From contig NZ_CP056117.1 in assembly GCF_013375935.1 (NCBI RefSeq), positions 4,030,001 through 4,094,000 of the forward strand: 64,000 nt of DNA. The letters run 5' to 3'. The DNA comes from Enterobacter cloacae. GTDB lineage: Bacteria; Pseudomonadota; Gammaproteobacteria; Enterobacterales; Enterobacteriaceae. This document shows positions 32,016 through 40,892 of the stretch, in pieces (position 1 is the stretch's first letter; each line of letters opens with the position of its first letter). A program made the translations under genes and the position numbers. The notes below the pieces were generated by a model, which saw nothing but the letters and a program-made list of their open reading frames with translations, had not been told where the DNA came from and made no database searches.

Positions 32016-32921
32016 TTACTCCTCCACCATTCGGGCATATTCTTCGGTAAGAAAATCCACCAGCGTCCTGACCGACGGCAGTAAACCGCGCCGGGAAGGA
32101 TATACTGCGTGAATCACTTCCCGTCTTGGCTCCCACGCGTCCAGTACCCTAACCAGTTCCCCTGACGCAAGCTGATCTTTCACCATCAAAATCGGCAGCT
32201 GCACCACGCCCACGCCCGCCATCGCCGCTTCCCGCAGCGCCAGCATGTCGGTCGTCACCAGGCGCGGCGTAAAGTGAACCTCTGCTTTCGCCCCCTCCGG
32301 CCCGCTCAGATCCCACTTATGCAGGTGCCTGCCGGCCCCCATACTTAAACCCGGCCATTTGCTGAGTTCAGAGGGCATCGACGGGCTACCCATCCGTTCT
32401 ATCAGCGACGGTCCGGCAACCAGGCAGTGTCCCCTGTCAGCCAGCACCCTTAACACTAAATCGCTGTCGTCAAACGGACGCGGGCGAACGCGGATCGCCA
32501 CATCCACTCCCTCACCGACCAGATCGACCCGGCGGTTGGTCGCTTCCAGCTGGAGGTTAATCCCCGGATAGCGTGCCATAAACGTTGCCAGCATTGGCCC
32601 CACGTGAACGTGCAGTAACGTCACCGGACAGGCGATCCTGACCATACCGCGCGGTTCAGCCTGTAAGGCAGCCACGGCCTCCTCCGCCGCTTCGGCCTCT
32701 ACCAGCATCGCTTTACAGTGCTGATAAAACGTCTGCCCCACCTCAGTCACCGTGAACTGCCGCGTGGTGCGCTGTATCAACCGAACGCCGAGCCGCTCCT
32801 CCAGCTGTGCGATCCGGCGACTCAGTTTGGATTTAGGCTGATCCAGCGCTCGCCCTGCCGCCGCAAACCCACCATGGTCCACCACCTTCACGAACCACAC
32901 AAAATCATTGAGATCCTGCAT
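32016..32921 (-). CDS. LysR-family transcriptional regulator (pirin-linked)
   Basis: A 301-residue LysR-type regulator. The N-terminal winged helix-turn-helix (residues ~1-60) contains DHGGFAAAGRALDQPKSKLS and RRIAQLEERLGVRLIQRTTR; the C-terminal substrate-binding domain starts near residue 90. The start at 32921 (MQDLNDFVWF) is favoured because 13 upstream codons lack homology to the family. It is divergent from the pirin gene with a 109-bp gap, the standard arrangement for a LysR regulator controlling its neighbour. Effector unknown. Confidence 0.92.
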   Translation of the reverse strand: MQDLNDFVWFVKVVDHGGFAAAGRALDQPKSKLSRRIAQLEERLGVRLIQRTTRQFTVTEVGQTFYQHCKAMLVEAEAAEEAVAALQAEPRGMVRIACPVTLLHVHVGPMLATFMARYPGINLQLEATNRRVDLVGEGVDVAIRVRPRPFDDSDLVLRVLADRGHCLVAGPSLIERMGSPSMPSELSKWPGLSMGAGRHLHKWDLSGPEGAKAEVHFTPRLVTTDMLALREAAMAGVGVVQLPILMVKDQLASGELVRVLDAWEPRREVIHAVYPSRRGLLPSVRTLVDFLTEEYARMVEE

Positions 32922-33030
32922 ATGCCCCCATTGTTCTATTTGAAGAACAGTGAATGTCATTTTCGCTATCTACCGGGATATTAACCCTGAATATAAGCTA
33001 ATTACATCAACAGAACATCAGGAGTTATTC

Positions 33031-33891
33031 ATGAAAAACGTAACCGGCGTTTATACCGCACCTCGTCCGCACTGGGTCGGCGACGGTTTTCCCGTTCGTT
33101 CGATGTTTTCTTACCAGACGCATGGCGAAACGCTAAGCCCGTTTCTGCTGCTGGATTACGCCGGGCCTCACACCTTCCCGGCGGATGGCGTAAAACGCGG
33201 CGTGGGCGAGCATCCTCATCGCGGCTTTGAAACGGTCACCATCGTCTACGCCGGTGAGGTAGAGCATCGTGACTCCACCGGCAGAGGCGGCGTGATTGGC
33301 CCGGGAGACGTGCAGTGGATGACGGCTGGTGCAGGCATTCTGCACGAGGAGTTCCACTCCGGCGCGTTCGCGCAGAAAGGCGGCGAACTGAAAATGATGC
33401 AGCTGTGGGTCAACCTGCCCGCCAAAGACAAGATGGCGACGCCGGGCTACCAGAGCATCACTCGGGCGGATATCCCGTCGGTTACCCTGCCGGATAACAG
33501 CGGAACGCTACGCGTCATCACTGGCCGCTATGAAGATGTAACCGGCCCGGCTCATACCTTCTCGCCGCTGAACGTGTGGGATCTCTCGCTGAATCAGGGC
33601 AGCCATCTGACGCTCCATCAGCCAGAGGGCTGGAGCGCGGCGCTGGTTGTCGTTGAGGGCAGCGTGACGGTAAATGGCGCCACGCCGGCGGGTGAAGCGC
33701 AGCTGGTCGTGCTAAGCCAGAGCGGTGACAAGCTGCATCTCGAAGCCAGCAGCGACGCGAAGATACTGCTGATGGCCGGGGAGCCGCTGAATGAACCGAT
33801 TGTCGGCTATGGCCCGTTTGTGATGAACAGTAAAACCGAAATCGCCGAGGCAATTCGCGATTTCAACTCCGGCCGCTTTGGCCAGATCTGA
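33031..33891 (+). CDS. Pirin family protein
   Basis: A 286-residue bicupin. Metal ligands of the N-terminal cupin are visible: HPHRGFETVT (two His), GEVEHRDS (His) and AGILHEEF (Glu). Bacterial pirins of this type include quercetin 2,3-dioxygenases such as E. coli YhhW. The start at 33031 has AGGAG eight bases upstream; longer in-frame codons reach into the lysR promoter and are rejected. It is co-transcribed with the isochorismatase-like gene 20 bp downstream. Confidence 0.93.
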   Translation: MKNVTGVYTAPRPHWVGDGFPVRSMFSYQTHGETLSPFLLLDYAGPHTFPADGVKRGVGEHPHRGFETVTIVYAGEVEHRDSTGRGGVIGPGDVQWMTAGAGILHEEFHSGAFAQKGGELKMMQLWVNLPAKDKMATPGYQSITRADIPSVTLPDNSGTLRVITGRYEDVTGPAHTFSPLNVWDLSLNQGSHLTLHQPEGWSAALVVVEGSVTVNGATPAGEAQLVVLSQSGDKLHLEASSDAKILLMAGEPLNEPIVGYGPFVMNSKTEIAEAIRDFNSGRFGQI

Positions 33892-33911
33892 ACGTAATAA
33901 AGGAGCGCATT

Positions 33912-34589
33912 ATGTCTACCCCTGCAAACTTCAACGGTGCACGTCCCGTTATTGACGTAAATGATGCAGTCATGCTGCTTATCGATCACCAGAGCGGGCT
34001 GTTCCAGACCGTTGGCGACATGCCAATGCCCGAGCTGCGCGCCCGTGCGGCGGCGCTGGCAAAAATTGCCTCGCTGGCGAAGATCCCGGTGATCACCACG
34101 GCGTCGGTGCCACAGGGACCAAACGGCCCGCTTATCCCGGAGATCCACGCCAACGCGCCGCACGCGCAGTACGTTGCGCGTAAGGGCGAGATCAACGCCT
34201 GGGATAACCCGGAGTTTGTGGCGGCGGTAAAAGCCACGGGGCGTAAAACGCTGATTATCGCGGGCACTATCACCAGCGTCTGCATGGCTTTTCCCTCTAT
34301 CAGCGCGGTGGCGGATGGCTACAAAGTGTTTGCGGTAATAGATGCGTCCGGCACCTACAGCAAGATGGCCCAGGAGATCACTCTTGCCCGCGTGGTGCAG
34401 GCAGGCGTGGTGCCGATGGATACGGCAGCCGTTGCTTCTGAGATTCAGCGGACATGGAATCGTGAAGATGCGGCTGAATGGGCTGAGGTTTACACGCATA
34501 TCTTCCCGGCCTACCAGCTGCTCATCGAAAGCTACGGCAAAGCGCAGGACGTGGTGAAAAACAGCGAAGTGCTCGATTCACAGCGTTAA
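33912..34589 (+). CDS. Isochorismatase-family cysteine hydrolase (YcaC-like)
   Basis: A 225-residue cysteine hydrolase of the YcaC/isochorismatase fold. The catalytic Asp lies in VMLLIDHQSG (residue ~22), and the nucleophile Cys in GTITSVCMAFPS (~residue 121). The family-specific stretch ARKGEINAWDNPEF is present. Its substrate is unknown; homologues are variously called hydrolases of unknown function. AGGAG precedes the ATG. The pair with pirin suggests detoxification of an aromatic or amide compound, which is inference only. Confidence 0.9.
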   Translation: MSTPANFNGARPVIDVNDAVMLLIDHQSGLFQTVGDMPMPELRARAAALAKIASLAKIPVITTASVPQGPNGPLIPEIHANAPHAQYVARKGEINAWDNPEFVAAVKATGRKTLIIAGTITSVCMAFPSISAVADGYKVFAVIDASGTYSKMAQEITLARVVQAGVVPMDTAAVASEIQRTWNREDAAEWAEVYTHIFPAYQLLIESYGKAQDVVKNSEVLDSQR

Positions 34590-34654
34590 TCCTACGCTGT
34601 GCGGCAAAAGCTGATTAAGGCTTAACCGAACAGGCACGAATGCAGAAAATCTGC

Positions 34655-34683
34655 TTGACCGTTTTGGCGCAAATCCCTATAGT
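34655..34683 (+). promoter_or_regulatory. Promoter of second tRNA-Ser
   Basis: -35 TTGACC at 34655-34660 and -10 TATAGT at 34678-34683, 17 bp apart, followed by the discriminator AGCGCCCC. Confidence 0.85.
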
Positions 34684-34726
34684 AGCGCCCCGTTGCCCCC
34701 CAAGCGGTCAGGCAGCAAAACAATAT

Positions 34727-34814
34727 GGTGAGGTGTCCGAGTGGCTGAAGGAGCACGCCTGGAAAGTGTGTATACGGCAACGTATCGGGGGTTCGAATCC
34801 CCCCCTCACCGCCA
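34727..34814 (+). tRNA. tRNA-Ser (anticodon GGA), second copy
   Basis: An 88-base tRNA identical over its whole length to the copy at 31348, including the preceding ACAATAT/AACAATAT bases. It has its own promoter of different sequence and its own downstream repeat array. E. coli K-12 also has two tRNA-Ser(GGA) genes (serW and serX), but they are far apart; here the two are 3.4 kb apart. Confidence 0.97.
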
Positions 34815-35167
34815 TACTTTAAGAAGAGCTCGTACGAAAGTACGGGCTTTTTTTTCGCATATTGCACGCCTGTGGGGGGATGAGAACCCCCGACCGGGGT
34901 TCGACAACTGGCGCAGCCAGTTGGACAGACTGCGAGCGCAGCGAACAGGCTGCCCGCAGGGCGAGCAAAGCGAGTCAATCCCCCCCTCACCGCCATATTT
35001 TAAGAAGAGCTCGTACGAAAGTACGGGCTTTTTTTTCGCATATTGCACGCCTGTGGGGGGATGAGAACCCCCGACCGGGGTTCGACAACTGGCGACAGCC
35101 AGTTGGACAGACTGAGAGCGCAGCGAACAGGCTGCCCGCAGGGCGAGCGAAGCGAGTCAATCCCCCC
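34815..35167 (+). repeat. Tandem ~182-bp repeats downstream of second tRNA-Ser (rtT-like)
   Basis: Two units with periods 181 and 182 bp, each with a leading terminator hairpin (GCTCGTAC-GAAA-GTACGGGC then T run), the CAACTGGC/GCCAGTTG hairpin, and the tRNA 3' copy. The first unit ends with the complete 19-base tRNA tail (34977-34995). The second breaks off after TCCCCCC at 35167. Sequence is ~95% identical to the array at 31436 by eye. The hairpins differ mainly by paired changes (GCAT/ATGC versus GTAC/GTAC), suggesting selection on structure. Confidence 0.92.
34828..34857 (+). terminator. Terminator of second tRNA-Ser transcript
   Basis: GCTCGTAC-GAAA-GTACGGGC stem followed by eight T residues, just after the tRNA. 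Confidence 0.9.
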
Positions 35168-35193
35168 GGTACGAACTCAGCCGCCTCACTTAT

Positions 35194-35226
35194 AAAAAAG
35201 CCCGTGCGTTGGCACGGGCTTTTTTA
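35194..35226. terminator. Bidirectional terminator between tRNA array and alanine symporter
   Basis: AAAAAAGCCCGTGC-GTTG-GCACGGGCTTTTTTA: strong stem with A and T tracts on both sides, 10 bp after the symporter stop. Confidence 0.9.
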
Positions 35227-35235
35227 TTTTAATCC

Positions 35236-36741
35236 TCAGCTATTCAACTTCCCTGCCGGCTGCTTTCCTTCAGGAGATGCGACCTGCCCAGGCTGAGCAC
35301 CCCCCTCATCCCTGCGCTCCCCCAGCCAGTAATCCGCATTTTTGATGCCAAGCCGAACCGGATCAAACTGTGGATCAATCCCCTGCGCGTTCTGGGTCTC
35401 GTAATCCTTCAGGCTGGCAAAGGCTTTTTTATGCAGGAGGACAATGGCAATAATGTTGAGCCATGCCATCAGCCCTACCCCGATATCCCCTAATCCCCAT
35501 GCCAGATCCGCGGTGCGGATTGTGCCATATACCGTGGACGCCATCAGACATAATTTAAGCAGGAATGTCAGCCACGGGCGGTGAATTTTACGGTTGATGT
35601 AGGCGATATTGGTTTCGGCGATATAGTAATAGGCAATGATGGTGGTGAAGGCAAAGAAGAACAGCGCGATAGCAACAAAGTAATTGCCAAAGCCCGGCAT
35701 CATACTTTCCATCGCCGTCTGCACATAGCCGGGACCGGCCGCGACGCCCGAAATACCGGTATAAAGCGCCGCGCCGTCAACGCCCTGGACATTATACAGC
35801 CCGGTGATCAGCAGCATAAATCCCGTCGCGGAGCAGACAAACAGCGTATCGATATAAACGGAGAATGCCTGAACCAGCCCCTGCTTCACCGGATGGCTCA
35901 CTGCCGCCGCCGAGGATGCATGCGGTCCGGTACCCTGCGCCGCCTCGTTGGAATATACGCCGCGCTTAACGCCCCACATGATAGCCTGGCCGAGGATTGC
36001 ACCAAAGCCCGCTTCGAGGCCGAAAGCACTTTTCCAGATCAGCAGAATAACGGCAGGCAGTTTTTCAATATTGATGGCGATAATAACGCAGGCAACAATA
36101 ATATAGCCGAGCGCCATAAACGGAACCACCATGCTGCTAAAGCTGGCGATCCTTTTCACACCGCCGAAAATAATGAAGCTTAACAGCACAGCCAGCAATG
36201 CTGCCGTGACGTTTGGGTTAAGGCCGAAGGCAATATCCAGGCTGGCGGCAATGGAGTTTGCCTGAACGCCCGGCAGTAATAATCCGCAGGAGAAAATGGT
36301 GACGATAGCAAATAACCATGCGTACCACTTTACCCCCAGCCCTTTCTCAATATAAAAGGCGGGGCCACCACGGTATTCACCGTTAATTTTTTCTTTATAT
36401 ACCTGCCCTAACGTGGACTCTACAAATGCAGAGCTGGCGCCCAAAAACGCCACCACCCACATCCAGAAAAGCGCGCCCGGCCCACCAAAGGTAATGGCGG
36501 TGGCCACACCGGCGATGTTCCCGGTACCCACGCGACCCGCCAGCGTCATTGTCAGCGCCTGAAACGACGATACGCCGGCATCGGTAGCCCCACCCTGAAA
36601 CATAAGGGTAATCATATGTTTTATATGGCGTAACTGCAGGAAACGACTACGCAGTGAAAAATAGAGGCCAACACCCAGACATAAAAAAATTAACGCCGGG
36701 CTCCAGATAACACCATTAATTGCACTAACCAGTTCGTTCAT
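35236..36741 (-). CDS. Alanine/glycine:cation symporter (AGCS family)
   Basis: A 501-residue inner-membrane transporter with about eleven hydrophobic segments. The AGCS family signature around AGRVGTGNIAGVATAITFGGPGA (residues ~68-90) is clear, with further conserved GVKRGVYSNEAAQGTGPHASSAA. These proteins import alanine or glycine with Na+ or H+. It resembles E. coli YaaJ but sits here where K-12 has pga/dgcT. The ~35-residue hydrophilic C-terminal tail (EGKQPAGKL) is cytoplasmic. A CRP-like site lies ~140 bp upstream. Confidence 0.93.
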   Translation of the reverse strand: MNELVSAINGVIWSPALIFLCLGVGLYFSLRSRFLQLRHIKHMITLMFQGGATDAGVSSFQALTMTLAGRVGTGNIAGVATAITFGGPGALFWMWVVAFLGASSAFVESTLGQVYKEKINGEYRGGPAFYIEKGLGVKWYAWLFAIVTIFSCGLLLPGVQANSIAASLDIAFGLNPNVTAALLAVLLSFIIFGGVKRIASFSSMVVPFMALGYIIVACVIIAINIEKLPAVILLIWKSAFGLEAGFGAILGQAIMWGVKRGVYSNEAAQGTGPHASSAAAVSHPVKQGLVQAFSVYIDTLFVCSATGFMLLITGLYNVQGVDGAALYTGISGVAAGPGYVQTAMESMMPGFGNYFVAIALFFFAFTTIIAYYYIAETNIAYINRKIHRPWLTFLLKLCLMASTVYGTIRTADLAWGLGDIGVGLMAWLNIIAIVLLHKKAFASLKDYETQNAQGIDPQFDPVRLGIKNADYWLGERRDEGGAQPGQVASPEGKQPAGKLNS

Positions 36742-37142
36742 GTATGACCCTCAGCGTGATGTGCCAGGGAAAATGCTTCCCTGGTGTATTTCTTCTTAGA
36801 ATTGTGTTTGAACAAGTACGAAACATAGATAATTAACCAGAAGACACCAACTTAATTTTCACGCCTTAGCAATGTTCTGTGACAACATTCACGTTTAAAT
36901 TTAGCGCAACAATTAGCACGATCATTATATTCACAGATATTTTGTGGCTATTATAAATACACATCACACTTCTGCGCTTTTTATAAAACCGACCTCCGCA
37001 AAATAATACGTAAATCCCGCCCCGTTCGACAGGAAATTAATATGAGCTAAGCAGAGGATTATATTATAAAGGGAATAAGCGAAGCTTCCCGGCATTATGC
37101 CGGGAAGGAATGGCTCAGAAAGTGGAATGATGAAGCTTTGCC
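36742..37142. other. Gene-free interval between symporter and phoH
   Basis: This 401-bp AT-rich interval holds the promoter region of the symporter (including the CRP-like site) and, nearer phoH, an inverted repeat at 37085-37107 (CTTCCCGGCA-TTA-TGCCGGGAAG) that probably forms the phoH 3' hairpin though no T tract follows. I see no gene; short open frames on the minus strand start inside phoH and lack homology. Confidence 0.6.
36877..36892. promoter_or_regulatory. CRP-type site upstream of the symporter
   Basis: TGTGACAACATTCACG: TGTGA-N6-TCACG, one change from the CRP consensus TGTGA-N6-TCACA. It is centred ~144 bp from the start codon, so activation would need a leader of about 80-100 bases. 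Confidence 0.5.
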
Positions 37143-38210
37143 TTAATCGGAATAAACTTCCAGCGTGCGCTGACACAGCGCCGAGCGGACGCAGTCCTCT
37201 TTGGTAAAGCGAACAACGCCTATCATTTCATCTTCCTCAAAACGTGACATGGCATCGCTGAGGCCGGACTTAACGCCCGACGGCAGGTCACACTGGGTAA
37301 TATCGCCATTGACGATAACCGTCACGTTCTCCCCGAGGCGCGTTAAAAACATCTTCATTTGCGCAGCGGTCACGTTCTGAGCCTCGTCAAGAATAACGAC
37401 CGCATTTTCAAATGTACGTCCGCGCATATAGGCGAACGGCGCGATTTCCACCTTGCCAATCTCTGGCCGCAGGCAGTACTGCATAAAGGAAGCGCCCAGC
37501 CGCTTCACCAGCACGTCATAGACGGGCCTGAAGTACGGGGCAAACTTCTCCGAAATGTCGCCGGGCAGGAAGCCAAGATCTTCATCAGCCTGCAGTACCG
37601 GACGGGTCACGATGATCCGTTCCACGTCCTTATGAATCAGCGCCTCCGCCGCTTTGGCTGCGCTGATCCACGTTTTCCCGCATCCGGCTTCCCCGGTTGC
37701 AAAGATGAGCTGTTTACTCTCGATAGCATTCAGGTAGTGCGCCTGAGCTTCATTTCGCGCCACAATTGGCGATGCATCGCGGCTATCCCGCGCCATGCCA
37801 ATGGATTCTACGCCGCTCATCTGCACAAGCGAGGTGACCGATTCTTCTTCACGCTGCTTATGGCTACGTGAATCCCGTCTCAGCACACGTTTTGCTTCAC
37901 GACGAGCTTTGATCACTGCTTTTTGTCTTCCCATGGATAGCACCTTGAGTTGTTGGTATTCATCACACGCGCCAGCGTCGGCACGATTATGCGCACGAAC
38001 ATCAGAGGGTTGGCTTCCTTGTAAGCCATTGCTTGCATTACCGGATGACGATACAGAACGGCTACGCGCACCGCTATGCACGTCGGTAGAAACAGGTTTT
38101 TGAGGTGAAGGGGAGATTGTAGTGGTGAGGAAATCGCTGCCGGAGTCTGAGCCTCCGCGCCGGGTGCTGCGGTTGATGTGTTTACCTTGTCCAGTACAGG
38201 ACGCAACCAT
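37143..38210 (-). CDS. phoH: PhoH family ATPase
   Basis: A 355-residue reading frame containing a ~260-residue PhoH domain: Walker A FATGEAGCGKTWIS and Walker B VVILDEAQNV. PhoH proteins are ATPases related to helicase domains; E. coli phoH is induced by phosphate starvation through PhoB. The first ~92 residues are Ser/Arg-rich and low-complexity; an alternative start at 37934 (MGRQKAVIK) has AAGGTG nine bases upstream and would give the domain alone. Both starts are plausible; the long form matches the annotated E. coli length. Confidence 0.92.
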   Translation of the reverse strand: MVASCTGQGKHINRSTRRGGSDSGSDFLTTTISPSPQKPVSTDVHSGARSRSVSSSGNASNGLQGSQPSDVRAHNRADAGACDEYQQLKVLSMGRQKAVIKARREAKRVLRRDSRSHKQREEESVTSLVQMSGVESIGMARDSRDASPIVARNEAQAHYLNAIESKQLIFATGEAGCGKTWISAAKAAEALIHKDVERIIVTRPVLQADEDLGFLPGDISEKFAPYFRPVYDVLVKRLGASFMQYCLRPEIGKVEIAPFAYMRGRTFENAVVILDEAQNVTAAQMKMFLTRLGENVTVIVNGDITQCDLPSGVKSGLSDAMSRFEEDEMIGVVRFTKEDCVRSALCQRTLEVYSD

Positions 38211-38433
38211 TCGCGATCTCCATAGTGAGTAACATCACTGCCGGGAACTACCGCTGTCTTATCTTAAGTACATCAGGCTTTATCATAAACGCAACATTTA
38301 TTTTACCTGAATGCAACTTTTCAGACTGTCCCTACATGGAAAATCAGTCTCATATAGAAATATTACAGAAATATAACAATAAGATAGTCTATGGAAAAAA
38401 TAATGTCCCTGCGAACGGTCACAGGGACGATTA

Positions 38434-39717
38434 TCAGGCTTCAATCAGCCCTTGTGCGAGATACGCGTTCCCGTCGCACGGGCCAGGCAGGGCAAAGAAA
38501 TAGCCGCCACCGATGGGCTTAATATACTCCTCCAGCGCTTCGCCGTTCAGCCGCTTCTGCACGGTGAGAAACCCTTTCTCAAGATCGTGCTGATAGCAGA
38601 CAAACAACAGCCCCATATCAAGCTGCCCGGAGTTGGTCACCCCCAGCGAATAGCTGTAGCCCCTGCGCATCATCAGGCTGGACTGCGTCTCTCTGGTGCG
38701 CGGATTGGCGAGGCGAATATGGCTGTCCAGCGCGATGACATCGCCATCCGGATCGCGGGCATAGTCAGGCTCATCGTGCTCACTCTTCATGCCCAGCGGT
38801 GCGCCGGTCTGCTTGTCGCGGCCAAAGATAGTCTGCTGCTCCTTTAGCGGCGTGCGGTCCCAGAACTCCACGTGGAACTGAATGATACGGACAGCCTGAT
38901 AGCTTCCGCCCACCGCCCAGGCCGGTTCGCCCTGGTCCGCCGTAACCCACACCACGCTGTCCATCAGCGCGCCATTGCTGCTGTCCGGGTTAGCGGTGCC
39001 GTCCCTGAAGCCCAGCAGGTTGACCGGCGTCTCTTTGCCTTTGCTGCGCGCCGCGTGGTCGGAGATAAACCCTTCCCGCTTCCAGCGCACGCTCAGCAGA
39101 TCCGGAGCGTGCTTGATGATATCGCGCAGGGCGTGGATGACCGTGTCCTGGGTGTTGGCGCAGATCTGCAACAGCAGATCGCCGTGGCACAGCGCCGCGT
39201 CAAGGGAATCATTCGGGAAACGCGTCATTTTTTGCAGCGCTTTCGGCTTCTGCTTCGCCAGCCCGTAACGGTCATCAAACAGCGATGCCCCTACCGAGAC
39301 GGTGATGGTCAGGTTATCGGGCGCAATAAACGCGCCGAGGATACCGGAATCCATCGGCGGCAGGCGCGGATTGGGCGTTTCCGGCGCCGGGCCGCCCGCG
39401 GTAAGAAAGGCGATGCGCGCGGTCAGCAGCCTGAACAGGCGCTCAAGGTCGGCCCTATCGCTCGCCAGGGAATCAAACGCCACCAGCATCATGGAAGCCT
39501 GCTGCGGCGTCAGGATCCCCGCCTGGTGCTCGCCGTAAAACGGCTGCGTTTCCATACGCGCATCCGGCGACAGCGTGCCCGGCGCGCTTTGCGGTTTGGC
39601 CGCATGCGCCACCGGGCAGCCCCCCGTCAGGGCAAGCGCGCCGCCCAGCGCCCCAGCCCCTTTCAGTAAACGACGGCGGGAAGGCTCCGCTACGTCGTAC
39701 TCGTCATGCTTGTTCAT
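38434..39717 (-). CDS. efeB: Deferrochelatase/peroxidase EfeB
   Basis: The 427-residue DyP-type heme peroxidase is exported by the Tat pathway: [18 protein letters not shown] at residues ~13-30 has the twin-arginine motif. The DyP motif [10 protein letters not shown] with its catalytic Asp and the proximal His in [11 protein letters not shown] are seen. EfeB oxidises Fe2+ for uptake by EfeUO and can release iron from heme. It is last of efeUOB, 5 bp after efeO, and is of normal length. Confidence 0.97.
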   Translation of the reverse strand: MNKHDEYDVAEPSRRRLLKGAGALGGALALTGGCPVAHAAKPQSAPGTLSPDARMETQPFYGEHQAGILTPQQASMMLVAFDSLASDRADLERLFRLLTARIAFLTAGGPAPETPNPRLPPMDSGILGAFIAPDNLTITVSVGASLFDDRYGLAKQKPKALQKMTRFPNDSLDAALCHGDLLLQICANTQDTVIHALRDIIKHAPDLLSVRWKREGFISDHAARSKGKETPVNLLGFRDGTANPDSSNGALMDSVVWVTADQGEPAWAVGGSYQAVRIIQFHVEFWDRTPLKEQQTIFGRDKQTGAPLGMKSEHDEPDYARDPDGDVIALDSHIRLANPRTRETQSSLMMRRGYSYSLGVTNSGQLDMGLLFVCYQHDLEKGFLTVQKRLNGEALEEYIKPIGGGYFFALPGPCDGNAYLAQGLIEA

Positions 39718-39722
39718 CGCGC

Positions 39723-40850
39723 TTAGTCCAGACCCAGCATGCCACGCAGCAGGGAGAGATCTTCCGCCAGCGTGGTAATCGGGCCTTTCAGCGCGTTACG
39801 ATCGGCATCGGTCAGCTTATCGTACGTTTCAAACCCGTCTCTGGTGCGGTATTTCGCCAGGATAGCGTCCACTTTTTTGAAGTTGGCATCCACCTTCGCC
39901 AGCAGCTCGCCGTTCTCTTTTTGCAGCTGAGGACGCAGCAGATCGACAATTTTCTGCGCGCCGTCAACGTTCGCCTGGAAATCCCACAGGTCGGTGTGGC
40001 TGTAGCGATCTTCTTCCCCGCTGATTTTGCTCGCGGCCACTTCTTCTATCAGCCCCGCCGCGCCGCCAACCACCTTCGACGGCGGGAAGGCCAGCTCGCT
40101 GATGCGTTTTTGCAGCTCCAGCACGTCGGTGTTCAGCTGTTCGGCGTATTTCTCCATCCCTTTGGTGGAGTTATCGCCAAACAGGGCTTTTTCCAGACGG
40201 TGGAAGCCGGTGAATTTCGGGTCGGCGGCCTTCTGCTCGTAGTCGTCTTCACGGGCATCGATGCTGCCGTCAAGGTCAGAGAACAGCTCGGCAATCGGCT
40301 CAATGCGCTCGTAGTGCTGTCGGGTTGGCGCATACAGGGATTTTGCTTTGTCGATATCCCCCGCCTTCACCGCGTCGGTAAAGGCTTTGGTGCCCGCCGC
40401 CAGATCCGCCGTCTCTTTGGTGACGTAGGCTTTATAGGCGGTAATGGCGTCGCCCAGGCTCAGTAAGGCCGTGCCTTTGGCGGCGTCTGCCGTCGCTGCA
40501 CCTTTGACAATCAGCTTGCCCTTAGGGTTAGTCAGCAGGCCGCAGGTCATCTCGTACTCACCCGGCTGTAGGCTGGCGGTCATCTTCTGGCTGAAGCCCG
40601 GCGCGATATTCTCGCGCTCTTCCACCACCATCACGCCCTTCAGGATCTCCCACTCCAGCGCCTTCTGGCTGTGGTTCTGAATAATAAACTGGGTTTTGCC
40701 GCTGTTAACCGTGATGGTCATCGGTTCGCACTGCTTATCGGTTACGGTCACTTTAACCTGTGGAATATCCGCAGCCTGCGCCGCGAATGCGGACGCAATC
40801 AGCGCCGCCACACCAGCCCGTAACGTACTACGACGAAATTGAATTGCCAT
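39723..40850 (-). CDS. efeO: Periplasmic iron-uptake protein EfeO
   Basis: A 375-residue periplasmic protein: signal peptide to AAQAAD, an N-terminal cupredoxin-like domain (residues ~30-115, with [10 protein letters not shown] and [10 protein letters not shown]), and a C-terminal peptidase-M75-like domain containing the HxxE motif FHRLEKALF (His ~222). It is thought to collect iron for the EfeU permease. It is the middle gene of the operon. Length matches E. coli EfeO. Confidence 0.97.
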   Translation of the reverse strand: MAIQFRRSTLRAGVAALIASAFAAQAADIPQVKVTVTDKQCEPMTITVNSGKTQFIIQNHSQKALEWEILKGVMVVEERENIAPGFSQKMTASLQPGEYEMTCGLLTNPKGKLIVKGAATADAAKGTALLSLGDAITAYKAYVTKETADLAAGTKAFTDAVKAGDIDKAKSLYAPTRQHYERIEPIAELFSDLDGSIDAREDDYEQKAADPKFTGFHRLEKALFGDNSTKGMEKYAEQLNTDVLELQKRISELAFPPSKVVGGAAGLIEEVAASKISGEEDRYSHTDLWDFQANVDGAQKIVDLLRPQLQKENGELLAKVDANFKKVDAILAKYRTRDGFETYDKLTDADRNALKGPITTLAEDLSLLRGMLGLD

Positions 40851-40892
40851 GGTCCTTCCCTTTTAAAGTATGTTGTAACTAACCGGTACGCG

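Noticed and set aside
32016..34589. Integrated phage or island with integrase at the tRNA-Ser genes
   Set aside because: No integrase, transposase or phage gene is seen between the two tRNAs, so a mobile origin stays only a hypothesis.
31436..35167. CRISPR-like array
   Set aside because: The repeats are long (~182 bp), carry terminators and tRNA tails, and there are no short spacers or cas genes.
38351..38368. Possible PhoB box upstream of phoH (CTGTAATATTTCTATATG on the minus strand)
   Set aside because: First half fits CTGTCAT at six of seven positions but the second fits only four; too weak to list although E. coli phoH is PhoB-controlled.
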